A stretch of DNA of 64,000 bases, from NCBI GenBank assembly GCA_963210315.1, contig OY723309.1:1736001-1800000 (forward strand), written 5' to 3'. Under the pieces are notes generated by a model. The model made no database searches. It was given only the letters and a program-made list of their open reading frames with translations, and was not told the DNA's origin. Below, piece by piece: positions 63,598 through 64,000 of this stretch (its first letter is position 1; each line of letters opens with the position of its first letter). A program made the translations under genes and the position numbers. Source of the stretch: Rhynchopus euleeides (lineage: Eukaryota; Euglenozoa; Diplonemea; Diplonemida; Diplonemidae).

Positions 63598-64000
63598 ATG
63601 GAACCCGCAACGAAGCGCAGCCGGCTGATGCAGCGCGCTGACGCACACATGGCTCAGAAGGAATTCTACGAGGCGTTCATGCTCTTCAAAGGGCAGCTCG
63701 CCCGCGGCAGTGCCGAGACCGCTATTGCCGGCGTGCAGCATCTTCTCTTCGCGGAGCAGGGCAAGCTTGCAGGCGAGCTGGCCGCAGAGGCTGTCGCAAA
63801 GCATGGCCTTGCCGCTGCCTCCGGCGTGTCCTTCTCATCCGTCTCCTCCAAGGCCCGCGCTGAGTACCTCGTGGAGGTGCTGAGGCGTGTCGACACTGCT
63901 GCTGAGGAACACCCCCGCCTGCAGGCTGAGCTTGCGGACGCGCTGATCGCCGAGAAAAGCTTCGCCAAGGCACAGGAGCACGCCGTGCTGTCAGGCGAAC
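63598..64000 (+). CDS. GET4-like protein, 5' part (runs off the window)
   Basis: 134 codons are open to the window edge from ATG 63598, which has a good context (CCGACCATGG). The N-terminus is short and basic (EPATKRSRL). Alpha-helical repeats follow: AHMAQKEFYEAFMLFKGQ, then AIAGVQHLLFAEQGKLAGEL, as in the first helical hairpins of GET4/TRC35, the ER tail-anchored insertion factor that partners GET5 or BAG6. The match is by pattern (yEA, a 20-residue spacer, GvqhLL), so a different TPR-like helical protein is possible. A tail-anchored protein gene sits 13 kb upstream, likely coincidental. Confidence 0.55.
   Translation, partial: MEPATKRSRLMQRADAHMAQKEFYEAFMLFKGQLARGSAETAIAGVQHLLFAEQGKLAGELAAEAVAKHGLAAASGVSFSSVSSKARAEYLVEVLRRVDTAAEEHPRLQAELADALIAEKSFAKAQEHAVLSGE

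Overview
The window is nuclear DNA of a eukaryote, most likely a free-living protist. It has GT-AG introns, eukaryote-only protein families (PDI, PDZ, Cache/nucleotide cyclase, ankyrin, astacin, GET4-like) and DNA transposons with TA target-site duplications. Density is low: about seven host genes in 64 kb, separated by transposon debris and satellites. All seven lie on the + strand. Several start codons follow a pyrimidine-rich AG closely, as a 3' splice or trans-splice acceptor would be placed. Both traits would suit a euglenozoan such as a diplonemid, but no spliced leader or rRNA is present to test this.

Layout. 1-11.6 kb is nested transposons: a TIR element at 1-1024; a composite at 1489-5956 bounded by TIRs and a 5-bp AGGAA duplication; a complete pogo-like element at 7186-10053 that encodes a DDE transposase fused to a Ulp1-type (SUMO-protease) domain; and MITEs in ACATGTA palindromic DNA. 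12.5-20.3 kb holds three host genes: a secreted cytochrome c peroxidase-like enzyme, a coiled-coil/PDZ protein with one intron, and a PDI-like protein whose 1.9-kb intron carries a 1.15-kb TIR element. 20.9-25.3 kb, on the - strand, is a Harbinger-type transposase next to a USP deubiquitinase reading frame. The two frames meet in the -1 register at A AAA AAC, and the transposase frame has no AUG ahead of its first catalytic Asp. 25.4-26.8 kb is a foldback element with two MITEs. 28.3-30.7 kb is a Cache/cyclase-like receptor broken by an 8-bp tandem duplication. 31.7-38.1 kb is more nested TIR elements. 38.9-40.0 kb is a 50-bp satellite, followed to about 45 kb by decayed repeat DNA. 47.9-48.4 kb is a methyltransferase-like fragment. 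48.8-50.4 kb encodes a ubiquitin-like/ankyrin/tail-anchored protein. 51.8-53.4 kb and 55.8-56.5 kb are TIR elements. 59.5-61.4 kb is an astacin protease. The window ends inside a GET4-like gene.

Main result: two unrelated DNA transposons here each carry a protease of the ubiquitin/SUMO system, one as a direct C-terminal fusion (pogo-Ulp1) and one apparently joined by -1 frameshifting (USP then Harbinger transposase). Non-autonomous derivatives of the first are present and can be traced to internal deletion of that element. Family calls are made from motifs read by eye; no database search was run.
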